This document shows positions 10,498 through 20,989 of a stretch of DNA of 64,000 bases, piece by piece; within the stretch, counting starts at the first letter, position 1; each line of letters begins with the position of its first letter. This DNA is from Selaginella moellendorffii (taxonomy: Eukaryota > Streptophyta > Lycopodiopsida > Selaginellales > Selaginellaceae): positions 736,944 to 800,943 of the forward strand of contig NW_003314265.1 of the NCBI RefSeq assembly GCF_000143415.4, in the 5' to 3' direction. Under the pieces are notes generated by a model. The model worked only from the letters and a program-made list of their open reading frames with translations, was not told the DNA's origin and made no database searches. Both the position numbers and the translations under genes were made by a program.

Positions 10498-13400
10498 TGG
10501 AGGGACCTTGCGCGAATAAGTTAGTGACCCCTCAATCTTTCTTTCGGGAGTATCATCAAGGGGTTCACTCGGCACCGGTTCATCCAGTGTTTACTTTTCA
10601 AGCTCGTTTTTATAACAAGAGGTCTCCTATTCTTCTCTCCGTGTTGGTTGATACAGGTTCGAGTTTATCTTCTATTGCTCGACTTGTTGCCACACGTTGT
10701 CGTCTACACTTGCGTCATGCGGCGGATTCAGTTTTCATTCTTTATGGCAACGGCCGTACACATGCATGTGCACGAGATGAGGCGGACCTGGTTGTACGTA
10801 TGGGCGATCTCGAGCTTGAGTTGCAGTCGTTGCGGGTGGTGCCGAGTCAAGCTTTTGACCTCATTCTTGGTATGGATTGATTGCAGCACAATCATGCCAA
10901 GTGTGACTTTGAGGCTTCTCCCCCTTGTCTCATACTTCCTTATGTTTCATCCATTCCTCTCACTTCCGTACCTCTTTGTCCCTCTACTTCTACCTCTGCT
11001 TCCATTACTTTTGTTCCCCCACTATTTCCTCTTGTGTTTCCATCTTATTCTGCTCTTCCCTTTTCCGATCCCTCCGATGATCTTTGTGTTGCAGCTGTTG
11101 ACCAGCTCATGAAGGAGTATTCTGATCTCTTTGAATTTGACCTATCGTCTGGGGCCAAGATTGCCACACGTCATCCCATTCCAACCGGGGATGCTCGTCC
11201 AATCAAGGTTCCTGTTCGTCGTCGGTCACCCAAGGAGATCAAGATTTTACGTGCAAACGTCAAGGAGATGTTGGAGAAGGGTGTTATTCGGAAGTCGCAG
11301 AGTCCTTGGGCATGTGAACCTCATCTTGTGACGAAGCCTGATGGGAGTATTCGTTTCTGCATCGACTATCGTCCGTTAAATGAAGTGACGATCCTGGACG
11401 TGTACCCTCTTCCTCACACTGCTGATCTTTTGGATCGTCTGGGGCGAAGTCGTTGGTTCACCAAGTTAGATCTTGCTTCTGGGTATTGGCAAGTACCGAT
11501 GGCTGAAGAAGATATTCCTAAGACTGCTTTTCGTACACCATTTGGTTTGTACGAGTTTTTGGTGATGCCGTTTGGTTTGAACAATGCTCCAGCAACTTTT
11601 CAGCGGATGATGGATGAAGTTCTTTGCGATATGCCGGAGGTGACGGCTGACTTCATTGATGATGTCTTGATCCACTCGGAGGGGACGTAGGAGGAGCATG
11701 TTCGTGATGTTTGTAAAGTGTTGGATCGGCTACGCGACGTTGGTTTAAAGCTGAAGCGGTCGAAGTGCGTGTTTGGGTCCAAAGACACAACTTATCTTCG
11801 GTACCGTATTTCTCGTGAGGGTTTGCAAGTTGATCCTGACAAAATTGTGGCTGTTTTAAAGTTCCCTACTCCGAAGTGTGTGAATGATGTGCAGCGCTTT
11901 TTGGGTAAGGTGCAGTATCTCGGTCGTTTTGTGGATCATCTTTCCGATCGCACTACACCATTGCGAGCGTTGCTGAAGTCATCAACGTCATCTTTCATCT
12001 GGTCTCCCGATTGTGAGCGGGCGTTCGTGAATCTCAAAGAGCTATTGACGACTCCTCCGGTTTTGGCATATCCTGATTACACTCGACCTTTTATTTTGCG
12101 CGTGGATGCTTATGACATTGGTCTTGGAGGTGTGTTGATGCAAGAGAGCTCGAGTGTGCCTGGTCAGCGCCATCCCATTGCATACATAAGCCGTACATTA
12201 CAACCAGCAGAGATGAACTACTCCACGACGGAGAAGGAGTGTTTAGCAGCAGTCTGGGGTTTCGAAAAACTTCATGCATATCTACATGGTTCTCGGACGT
12301 TACTTGAAGGTGACCATGCTGCTGTTACTTCATTATTGAAGCGGAAGAACCTGGTTGGTCGTACGGCTCGATGGGCTTTGAAGCTTCAGATATATGATTT
12401 CGATGTTGTTCATCGCCCAGGGAGTTCTATGGCTGATGCTGATGCCCTTTCTCGAGCTCCTCTTCCTTCACCACTCCATTCTCATGTTTCTGACGAACCT
12501 GTTGTTCCAGCATCTGTGGATTTTCTAAATGAGGATTCTGTGCTGTCGGCAGTTGCTATCCTTGACGTTCAGTGTCCACAGGGCGTAGAGCAAGATCTAC
12601 CTTCTCTGGATGAGGTTCGCGAGGCTCAAAAGATTGAGCTGTGGATTCGAAGGCTTCGAGATGGGTTTGAGAATCCTGCATCACTTGCTGATGACTTGCC
12701 TTTTCGGCATTTACATTCTCAATATCGCCTTGAAGATGGCCTTCTTTCTTTTGTGGGGACGGATCCTGATGATCATTTACGGCTAGTGGTGCCTTCGGTG
12801 TTTATTCCGTGGTTTCTCTATGCCTACCATGATTCTCCTATTCTAGGTGGGCATATGGGACACCGTCGTGTCACCGAGAAGCTGCGCAGATCTTTCTATT
12901 GGCCAGAGATGCGACATGATATTATCCGGTATGTGCGTAGCTGCGTTTGGTGCCAAGCTCGTAATACTCCCCCTTGTGCTGCGGAAGGACGGTTGGAGTC
13001 AATTGCAGTTTCTTGTCCGTTTGAGTTGGTGGCGTTTGATCTTATGGGACCTTTTCTGCGATTGACTGCTGGCAATGAGTATGTTATTATTGCTTCTGAC
13101 TACTTGACTCGTTGGGTGGAAGTTGGTGCTCTTGCTAGTGCCTCTGCAACTGCTGTTGGATACTTCCTCCTCAATCGAGTGGTGTTCCAGCATTCTTGTC
13201 CAGAGCGGATTCTTTCGGATAATGGTCCTGCATTTATGGCTGAGGTATTTCATGTTTTGACATCTCGGTTGGGGATACGCCACACTTTTACGAGTGCTTA
13301 TCATCCACAATCAGACGGTCTGGTGGAACGGCTCGTTCGGACATTCAAAGGGATGATTGCGAAGTATGTGAATTTTCAACATTCGGATTGGGATGGTTAT

Positions 13401-13961
13401 TTGCCGTCTCTTCGGTATGCCTATGTCACAGGGGTGTAGAGTTCTGTTAGTGCTTCACCATATAAACTTCTATATGGTCATGATTCAATATTACCAACAG
13501 AGCTGGGTTTACCTTCGCGATTGCCACGAGCTCCTAATGCTAGGTCATGGGATCAATATTTGACAAGCATTCTTCCACTTGTCCGAGCAGAGTCTGCTAA
13601 ACACTTAGGCCGCGTACAAGTGGGACAACAACGGCACTACAATTCCCATCATCGTCCACTTGCGGAGTATAAAGTGGATGATTTGGTGTTAGTCCGTTTT
13701 CCCCATCTTACGGTACGTGGTTTTTCTAAGGGGCTCCTTGCGCAGTGGAAAGGACCGTATCGGGTGTTGCGGCAAGTTGGACCACAAGTTTATGAGGTTC
13801 GGCATAACGTTCAGCAGGCCGATCCTCCGGAGATTGTGCATGTGCAGCGGTTAAAACGCTTCATACAAAGGGATCAGGAGCAGTTAATACCGTCTACAGA
13901 TCCACCGATGCCTCCTCCTGACGTTCCTCCAGATCCCGGCCCATCTATAAGAGAACCCTGA
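10497..13961 (+). pseudogene. gypsy pol (PR-RT-RNaseH-INT), interrupted by three in-frame stops
   Basis: One continuous frame except for stops at 10878-10880, 11688-11690 and 13437-13439. Order of domains: aspartic protease with LVDTGSSLSS; reverse transcriptase with FTKLDLASGYWQVPM and the catalytic FIDDVLIHS; RNase H starting at LRVDAYDIGLGGVLM; integrase with an HHCC zinc finger (HMGHRRVTEKLRRSFYWPE ending in CVWCQA), the core with VAFDLMGPF, SDNGPAF and HPQSDGLVERL, and a C-terminal WKGPYRVL motif. Codon content around the stops is otherwise undisturbed and I see no frameshift. The lesions are compatible with single transitions, as expected from decay of methylated cytosines (inference). 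Confidence 0.92.
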
Positions 13962-13993
13962 CGGCCTTCCATTATTCCGAGAGGAAGGGATGA

Positions 13994-14167
13994 TGTGAGG
14001 GCCAAGTGTACGGCTACGATGCCGTATACTAATATTAGCGTAGTGGATTTTGGTAGCCGTTGGATTGGTTTCAATCCGGACCACTCGCTCCTGTATATAA
14101 GCTAGGGTTTTTGGGCTAATTGATATGCACATTTCTGTATTCCCTTTCCATATTCCATGCACTCACA
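13994..14167 (+). repeat. 3' LTR of gypsy element
   Basis: Second copy of the 174-bp LTR, directly preceded by a purine-rich tract and the trinucleotide TGA. It is followed by GTTT, matching the 5' flank. Confidence 0.96.
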
Positions 14168-15510
14168 GTTTTGATTATATATTTTATATTTAATAAATAA
14201 ATAATAATTTATTTTATATTTAGAAATATAGATTTAAACTGTAGTTCTCTATTTAGCACTAAACAGTTTAATCAATAAAATTAATAATAAAACTCTAGTG
14301 GAGTGAATGACAATTTACAGTTTTTCTAAATTATTTTCAACTAAAAAATATGAATTTTAATCATGATATTTATATGAATATTTTTACATTATTTTAAATT
14401 TTCTTATCAAGAAATAAATCATCATCTTCTTTCATGTTCTACCAAGAATAAAATTAAAAGTTAAAATCTTATAAAGTTTACTTTATATTATTTTTGTTAA
14501 GAGTTGTGCTTACCACAATTCTTCTGTTCTAGGTAAATATAATGAGCTCACCCTTTTCTTTTATCATTACAACGAAGTAAGAGAGATAGAACAATACTCA
14601 ATTGATTACTCGACAAAGCTTGGGCATGGTACCGGTGGAACAATGAGAGAGGGGATAAATCTTGACACTATGGAGAAAGTCATTATCAAAGAGATGGTAG
14701 AGCATGCATATGCATGGGATGAGGTGGACTTGGTTGTGCATGTAAATTTTGCTGACACATATAAATCCTAACATTTTTGAGCCACTCAAGTTAGGTATAT
14801 TCTATCATGTATGTATTAATCTTTTGGAACTGGACATTGATGCAATTTAGAGAGTCTTAGTAGTGTTACCTCATAGAGCTTATTATTAGAAAAAGAAAAA
14901 AATAATAAAATATTAAATAATCTAGTCCAACCCCAAGCTCATCCAAAAGTTTAATCTAGGTATAGGTCCATGCTAATTGAAAATACTCATCTATATGCAT
15001 ACTAAATCTTGAGTTCAAATCCTATAAGCAATTGTTTAGGCTTTAGTTTTTTCAAAATAAATAGTAGTGAATATGCTCCTTAATAAATACAAAGAGAGGC
15101 AAATATATACTTGTGAATTCTACAAATTTAATAGTTATTCATAAGACATTGATAGAGTATAAAATCCATTTTTTTTAGTGTATTCGGTGTTTGGGATCAT
15201 AGGGAACAATGTTAGTTTCATAAGTTATGAATGGGTAATAAAGGATGAACATGACATTTAGGTGATATTTATTATAGTTTCATTTTGATATGCTTTTAAT
15301 CATGGATTCACATGCTATTCATATGCATAAATTTGTAGCATATCTGAAAGAACACATAAACATAAACTTTACTTAAATAATAGACTAGTAAATTCATTGT
15401 TTACTTTGAATTTTTACAATAAATAAAATGCTAAATGATTTGAGAGCATTAAAGCAAAAGATACTCAAGGAAGTGGATCAAGTTAATGAATTAGAAATTA
15501 ATTTTACTAC
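14168..15510. other. AT-rich spacer
   Basis: About 1.3 kb of AT-rich DNA right of the gypsy element. No gene, tRNA or transposon terminus was found by eye. Confidence 0.65.
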
Positions 15511-15517
15511 TAATGAA

Positions 15518-15596
15518 TAAAATAAAAAATAAATAAAAAATAAAAATAAAAATAAAAAATAAATAAATAAATAAATAAATAAATAAAAATAAAAAA
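15518..15596. repeat. A-rich AAATA/AAAT microsatellite
   Basis: Imperfect run of AAATA and AAATAA units ending in six A residues directly beside the tRNA gene. Read on the minus strand, the last A run is a T run that can act as the Pol III terminator of tRNA-Val. Confidence 0.9.
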
Positions 15597-15597
15597 T

Positions 15598-15669
15598 GGC
15601 CCCAGCGAGGTTCGAACTCGCGGCCTTCTGCGTGTAAAGCAGACGTGATAACCACTACACCATGGGACC
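15598..15669 (-). tRNA. tRNA-Val (anticodon UAC)
   Basis: On the minus strand the sequence folds as a standard intronless cloverleaf. The acceptor stem pairs GGTCCCA with TGGGGCC (one G-U). The anticodon stem TCTGC/GCAGA encloses the loop TTTACAC, giving anticodon UAC. The T-arm is GCGAGTTCGAACCTCGC. The A-box (GTGTAGTGGTTATCAC) and B-box (GAGTTCGAACC) of the internal Pol III promoter are present. It lies at the border between the AT-rich block and the gene island. Confidence 0.95.
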
Positions 15670-15755
15670 AGCTCGCTTAAAGTCTGGGTTCCGGTAGATC
15701 TTTTCCTGTATTCTCTTTAGGTACATTTTGGAAAGAATGCAGTGTGTGTGTGATT

Positions 15756-17772
15756 CTAGGCGCTCTTGATCGGCAACGCATTTCCCCGGATAAAGGACCG
15801 AAAGAGCAGCAAGGCGCGCTCCGGCTGGGCATAGGGAACCATATGGGCCGCTCCTCGTATTGTCGCGTATGTCAAGTTGCCATAGCTTTGAGTCCATCCA
15901 GCTACCTGCAAGGGAATTTTTCAGTTTCTGCTCCTCTTTCCTTTTCTTTCATCGATCTCTATGGTTTTTTATACCTGACCACCTTGGTACCATGCCGTGT
16001 ATGGTTGTGTGGTTTGCATTCCCAGCGATTTTGCCAGGCCTCCAATGAGTGATCTCGTCCCTGTCAAAGGGACTACGGAGTCCTGGTCTCCACTGTTACA
16101 AAGCACACGCGGTAAGCTTCAAACTCTTTCGTTTTCTGAATGGGAAGAACTTTTTGAGCTCCACTTGCGTACCTGAAGATCCAAACGCGGAGTCCCGCTT
16201 TGAGGATGTCTCCAAGAAGAGGTACCATGTTTGTGCTTCCGTCTTGCATTGCGTAGTCCACAGGCCTGTTTCACGGGAAATGGCAAAAGTCTTTTCGTTA
16301 AGTTTCGAAACTTTGGTAGCGTTGTTCTTTTGATTACCCTGTGCACATACTCCACGAGTATGAAAGTCCAGTTGTGTTCGCGTGGAGTTCTCTTTGCACC
16401 TCTGGAAGGTTGAAGTAGACGTCCCTCTCCTTGTCGATGCATATGTCCACTCCATAGCTTTTCTGAGCCATCTGTTTCCACGGTTCTTTCATCGTTTTAG
16501 GAGGAACAGAGAGGCTTTTACCTGTTGCTTGAGCCTCACTTCCTGCAAGAAGATTGATGGAAGGCAGACGTCGAGTATGACGTCGTAATTGTTGATGAAT
16601 CTTCCAACTTCGGTGTTGGACTGGAGGATGCCGTCGTTGCATGCGTTGGAAACGTTGTGGTCCGCGAGCCCGAGCTCATAGTCTTCGAATTTGCAGGAGT
16701 TGGAAAGCGCCTGGAATGTTTCGTCCGAGATGAGCCCGTGCGACCAAAAGTACTCGTACATCGCTGATGTATCCACGGCCAAGTTGAGGAGCGGATTGCC
16801 AATCTGCTCCAGTCGACTCAACCGTCAAGGTCAGCTCGTGCCTATCTAGATTCACTAACTTACGGCCACTCCTTTCAATCTGAAAGCGTAGTTTCCAGGG
16901 ACTTGGCTGTGCTTGATGATCAACTCGGCCAGCTGAGGAACGTAGTGCCCTGTATCAACCAGGAAACTGAGAGCTCTTGTAAGAACGCTCGTCGGAAATG
17001 GGCGAAAGCTTTGGACCTGCGTAGCTCTCGCCGGTGATGTAGAAATCTCTCGTCTGGTACTCGGGAAACTTGTCCATCCAACCGAGAAGAAAATTTAGCG
17101 TGTCCACGGCTGCAACCACGAGGTAAGTTTCTGATGTTCTAAGTAGCTCTAGTTACCTGTTATCCTGTCCGTGACTTGCTCATAGTCGGAACTTTTGTTG
17201 GAATAGGACCAGCCGACTCCAGCAGGCGCTTCGAGGAAGAGCATATTGGACACTGGATCGAAGAAAGAGGGGTTAAAGCACCGATCGAAAATGCAGGTTT
17301 GCACCTTTGTTCCACGCTTGTCGATTTACTAACAGCCCTTGTCCAGAAGCATTGGGATAGAAGGGTCCAAGCTCCGTAAATGCTCCTCCACCAATCGAGG
17401 AACAACCAGGCCCTGCCGATCGAGTAAGAACCAGAGTTAAACTTCTCTCAGTCGAGACTTGAGACAAGACAATGCTGTTTTTCTTTCTTTTTTGTTCCAG
17501 AATCGATGCAGAAGAAACTCTAGACAGGCATGGTTACCTCCATTTAGCCAGAGGGTCAAAGGCTGCGAGCTGGCTCTCGTTTCGGCCTCTGCGAAGTAGT
17601 AGAACAAGGCACGGCCGGCGTTCTTGTCAACAGTCACGTAACCGGCGTACTGCTTAAACGAAACGTGCGGCTGCCCGGGCAATCTCGACACTAATTCACT
17701 CTCGGGTGCGCCTTTCACCTGGACAAGCACAAGCAGCGCTATCACGAGCAGGAGCAGCACAAGGCGGCTCAT
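15756..17772 (-). CDS. Serine carboxypeptidase-like protein (S10 family)
   Basis: Secreted or vacuolar S10 peptidase, or SCPL acyltransferase. Ten exons on the minus strand (17772-17538, 17412-17305, 17252-17157, 17109-17017, 16949-16864, 16803-16522, 16471-16338, 16265-16173, 16092-15975, 15905-15756) join to 464 residues. A hydrophobic signal peptide ([18 protein letters not shown]) leads. All catalytic residues are visible: Ser in GESYAG, Asp in DQDSVVP and His in GAAHMVPY. The oxyanion and substrate-binding motif [12 protein letters not shown] is intact. Length and motifs fit a true carboxypeptidase; the acyltransferase branch cannot be excluded from motifs alone. The chosen start is the ATG directly before the signal peptide; an upstream in-frame GTG is not used. 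Confidence 0.92.
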
Positions 17773-17852
17773 CACAAAGATCCTTCTCGTGCTCGGCCGC
17801 CACTCATTCACTCACTGCTGCTGGCGGCTCACGGACGGGATTCAGGAAAACA

Positions 17853-17872
17853 AGAGAGAGAGAGAGAGAGAG
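17853..17872. repeat. (GA)n microsatellite in 5' leader of carboxypeptidase gene
   Basis: Ten GA units about 80 bp upstream of the carboxypeptidase ATG. Read on the gene's strand it is a CT repeat, a common feature of plant 5' leaders. Confidence 0.85.
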
Positions 17873-17904
17873 AGCAGAAACTGGGGGAAGAAGAAGCACG
17901 AGTT

Positions 17905-18081
17905 TTAGCAGGGAACAGTGGTGGTGACATGGAGGGGTGGTGCTGGCTTGATCATGCTCGGAATTGCGTGCTGGCTGTCAAGACATGTGATGGAGCGACA
18001 GACCCGGAGACGAAGTTGGATCGCCGGGAGGTGAGATGCGAACAAGACGACGATGGCGAAGACGAGGAGAGGACGTTCCAT
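17905..18081 (-). CDS. Possible 58-residue secreted peptide
   Basis: Short ORF upstream of the carboxypeptidase gene, same strand. The ATG is followed by a convincing signal peptide (MERPLLVFAIVVLFASHLPA), then a short mature part with three cysteines and many Pro, Thr and Ser residues. I do not recognise a family. It may instead be an upstream ORF in the leader of the carboxypeptidase transcript, or noise. The only support is the signal peptide and clean start and stop codons. Confidence 0.25.
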   Translation of the reverse strand: MERPLLVFAIVVLFASHLPAIQLRLRVCRSITCLDSQHAIPSMIKPAPPLHVTTTVPC

Positions 18082-18089
18082 CTTGACAT

Positions 18090-19020
18090 GATATGCGAAG
18101 AACGAGGTAGGGAGCAGGATCGAACAAGTCAAGACGAGCAGCAACTTCTGGAAAACAAAATGGAGGGGAATAACAAGGCAGGGGTCAAGGAGGTGCGACT
18201 TGCGTACACACACATATATTGTCTTGTCGTCCCGACGAGCGAGAACAGTAATGCAAATATCAGAGCAGAAAGAAGAAAAAGAGTGGGAGCTCCACTGTGG
18301 TTTGAAAGCGCGGTCCAGGCTGAAAAGACACACTCTCTCTCTTGCTGGTGAGTGAGATCTCAATACATCCTCTCTTTTTTCCTTTGCTGCTCGTAATCGT
18401 CATGGTTGTTTTTTTGTTTTTTTGTTTTTTTTTCCCTTGTGTGTGCGCGTCTAACTTGCGCTTCATTCGAGCTGTGCGACGATCCAATCCTTGGACCAGG
18501 TAAGCGAGGCTCTGTTTTCTAATCGCAGTCTCTTGTTGAGCTTTCTTTTTGTAAGGCATCACGGCACACAGCGCATGGGACGTAATTTAATAGCGCACAG
18601 AAGTGCAAGCAGTGGCTCGCGGAATAAAAATATGTAGGCGAAGCTGTTACGGGAGCAGCAGACACGCACACAGAGGTTTGCTCAGTTTTATTAAACCAGC
18701 GTACTTAGTTTTTGTTTGCGAGGTAAGCTGTCTTGCTCGTTCGTGAACATGGAAAAACGCTAACTGGAGAGACGCTTACAGTAAGTAGCTCTGCGTCTTT
18801 CTTCGATCGATTGCAGCGCAGCAGGCAACACCAAACATGATATGTTTCGTCCCAGGGTGGACAAAGCCAAGCGTCCTGGAATCGGAATTCAATAGCGCCT
18901 GAAGAATTATGGCCTTTGTCACTGTAAGAAGCAGCACTCGTTACCAGGAGGCAAGCCAGCCAGATACAGCGGAGAGCACCGACTGATAAAATCTTTTGGC
19001 CTGCACAGTGCACACAACTC
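18090..19020. other. Unresolved region; minus-strand open stretch with hydrophobic segment
   Basis: No gene could be resolved. On the minus strand, 18790-19010 reads openly through LRCIWLACLLVTSAAS and a cysteine-containing tail (DAWLCPPWDETYHVWCCLL) ending at a GT donor-like site, but it lacks an ATG and a matching partner exon. It may be an exon of an unknown secreted protein, or non-coding. Confidence 0.3.
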
Positions 19021-19028
19021 AGCTACTT

Positions 19029-19577
19029 ATGGCCGCTATTCGCAACAAAGTGCTCAACCCGAAAGAGAAAAAAAGGGGAAAAAGAGACGACGAAAAGAAA
19101 CATATCTCCTCGCTCGGGGTGAGTTTTTCATGATATATATATATGCTCTTTTCTTCCTCGTTGTTTATTCGGCCTCTGTCATGTAGCTCGCCTGCTTGAT
19201 CCTGCTCGTCGTCTCGTTCGGCTGTCAAATTTGGTTTTCAGATCCGTGGGCCTTCCCTGTTCCTCCAGGACTGGAAGTACTCCCTCCTCCTTGTCAAGGT
19301 ATGGCACCTTAGATTTCTGCTATCATTCCAGGCATACAGGCTCTGATATGCCAAATCATCGTACCGCTTTGCCTGGAGTTCTATATTCTCTCCTCCGACC
19401 TTTTGGTCTCATAATAAGTGCTTGGAAACAAAGCTTTGCATGGGTGACTGCTCCTTGCTGCCTCCTTCTAGAGAGAACAAAAAGCCTTAGAAAAACAAAA
19501 GGAAAAAAGCAATGGCTTCTAACTCTACCTTTGTGTTTGCATTTGCAGGCGGAGATGCTCTGGTTCCCCCCCAGTGA
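19029..19577 (+). CDS. Possible 76-residue single-pass membrane protein
   Basis: Three exons (19029-19118, 19187-19298, 19549-19577) join in phase with consensus GT-AG borders. The predicted protein has a lysine/arginine-rich cytosolic-type head (KVLNPKEKKRGKRDDEKK), one transmembrane helix (LACLILLVVSFGCQIWF), and a proline-rich tail (PWAFPVPPGLEVLPPPCQ). Positive-inside topology would make it a type II membrane protein. No family is recognised. The second intron (250 bp) is long for this genome and the stop follows soon after it, so the 3' end may be wrong or the gene may be decayed. Confidence 0.35.
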
Positions 19578-20075
19578 TTATTCTAAGCGACTCTCCTCGG
19601 CTTTCGAGGAGGTGGACGTATTCGCTTGGCATGCGTGTAAGGGGTGGGTGAGTGAGCAATTATCTTTTAACGCTTGCTAGAGCTTTGCGCGAAGGCATGC
19701 GTACTTTGGGCTTTTCTAATAAGTGTGCCACATCCATCTTCTAGCAAAATCTATCGCTGCGAAGTGACCCCTTTGGGTGATGCAAGCAATGCGAGGGGGG
19801 ACTAAACTACTTTGGGTTTGCCCGGCTCGCATTGTCAATCGCCCAGGAATATTTGGTTCTCGAGCTTTTGCTCCAAGTCAAAGGTGCGCTGTGCGTTTTA
19901 TATCTTTGTTTCGCGTTACTAGAGACTCGTGGTCAGATCGATGCCAGACTCTCTTTCGTTTACTTGGAAGAAGTCCTCCATTTCTTTGCAAAGATGAGAA
20001 GATGGGCAGATTACTTGGAAGAATTCTGTGATCTCAAGTATATGGAGGAACAGTGGAAAAAAGTTGGCGAGCTTG

Positions 20076-20769
20076 CTAGTCTTGCGAGCTCTGGGGCCAA
20101 TCCCGCGACGGAGCGCCAGGAAAATGGTGTGGCGTCATGAAAGGGTGCTCGGCCAGGTCGCCGGACAAGCTCTGGTGGTGGCGATGGCGAAGAGCGTGAG
20201 GATGATCCTCGTGGTGGGTGTCGAAGTGATGGACGCGCCGGGGATGATGATCGCTCGTGGATCCCGGATAGATCTCAAACTGCTGCTGCGCATAGCTGCC
20301 GCTATCCAGATTCAATCGCAGCCCAAATTCGTCCTCGTAAGGAGTGCGAGGCGCCAAAGATTGCTGCCTAGAGCGCTTGAGGCGAGACGAGGATGGAGGA
20401 GGCGATGGCGATGACCTCTCGGGGATCTTCTCCTCCTCGGGAGGGAGATCGTGGTCCTGGCCGCTGCTGCTACTGCTGTTCTTGTCGGCGGCGAGGCAGG
20501 CAACGATCTCGTCCTGCCACATTGTCGACAGCAGCGCGACCGTCATGTCGTCGTCCTCGTCCTCCTGCCGCCGCAGCGCCGCCAGCCGGCTATGGAGGAA
20601 GGAGCTCGAATCGCTGCCCAGGAGCGCTTGATCGTCCTCGTAGGGAAACAAGAGCTCTGGATCCAAGAAATGTAGGCGCTAAGGCAATCCAAATGTGGGC
20701 GAGCGACTCACCTTTGCAGAGCCCCACCGACGCCGATGCCATCACCGCGTACGCCGCCAGGTTCTCCAT
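20076..20769 (-). CDS. Uncharacterised acidic, Ser/Pro/His-rich protein
   Basis: Two exons (20769-20712 and 20656-20076) give 212 residues. The N-terminus MENLAAYAVMASASVGLCKE is followed by an acidic region (RRQEDEDDDMTVALLSTMW), a low-complexity Ser/Pro/Glu linker, a short motif reading RTPYEDEFGLRLNLDSGSYA, and a histidine-rich tail ending WPQSSQD. I do not recognise a domain. The ATG context, splice borders and single open frame support a real gene. A TTTTTAGGGTTC telo-box-like element lies about 20 bp upstream of the ATG. The function is unknown; a regulatory or scaffolding protein is possible. Confidence 0.6.
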
Positions 20770-20989
20770 CGCTCCTCTCCCCTGTTTTTAGGGTTCTTGA
20801 GATAATTGGGGTTGTAATACTTTTATTTAAATAGTGTGGAGATTATAATGCAGTTAACTTGATGGGTTGTCACGTCCCAGTCATACCAATGAAGTTTGCC
20901 ATTTTATTTTTATTTTTATGTTTTTCTAAAACGTGATAAAAGATTTTGATCGACGCACAATTTTACACGAATGGCTTGAGCATCGATGC

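Larger units (their letters stand above)
9158..14167 (+). mobile_element. Complete Ty3/gypsy LTR retrotransposon with inactivated ORFs
   Basis: Element of about 5.0 kb bounded by two 174-bp LTRs that begin TGTGAG and end CTCACA. GTTT (possibly GTTTT) flanks both sides (9154-9157 and 14168-14171) as target-site duplication. The LTRs differ at only two positions, so the insertion is fairly young. A leader of 233 bp contains repeats of a TTTAGATCTAGCTTTTGC-like motif. Gag is followed, in another frame, by protease, reverse transcriptase, RNase H and integrase, which is the gypsy order. A purine-rich tract (13979-13990) precedes the 3' LTR. Four in-frame stop codons interrupt the reading frames, so the copy is non-autonomous. 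No chromodomain is evident after the integrase GPY-like motif. The primer binding site starts with TGG, but I could not match it to a tRNA. Confidence 0.96.

Noticed and set aside
19832-20140. + strand ORF reading LLLQVKGALCVLYLCFALLE
   Set aside because: It begins with a non-ATG codon, overlaps the 3' end of the minus-strand gene at 20076, and shows no family similarity.
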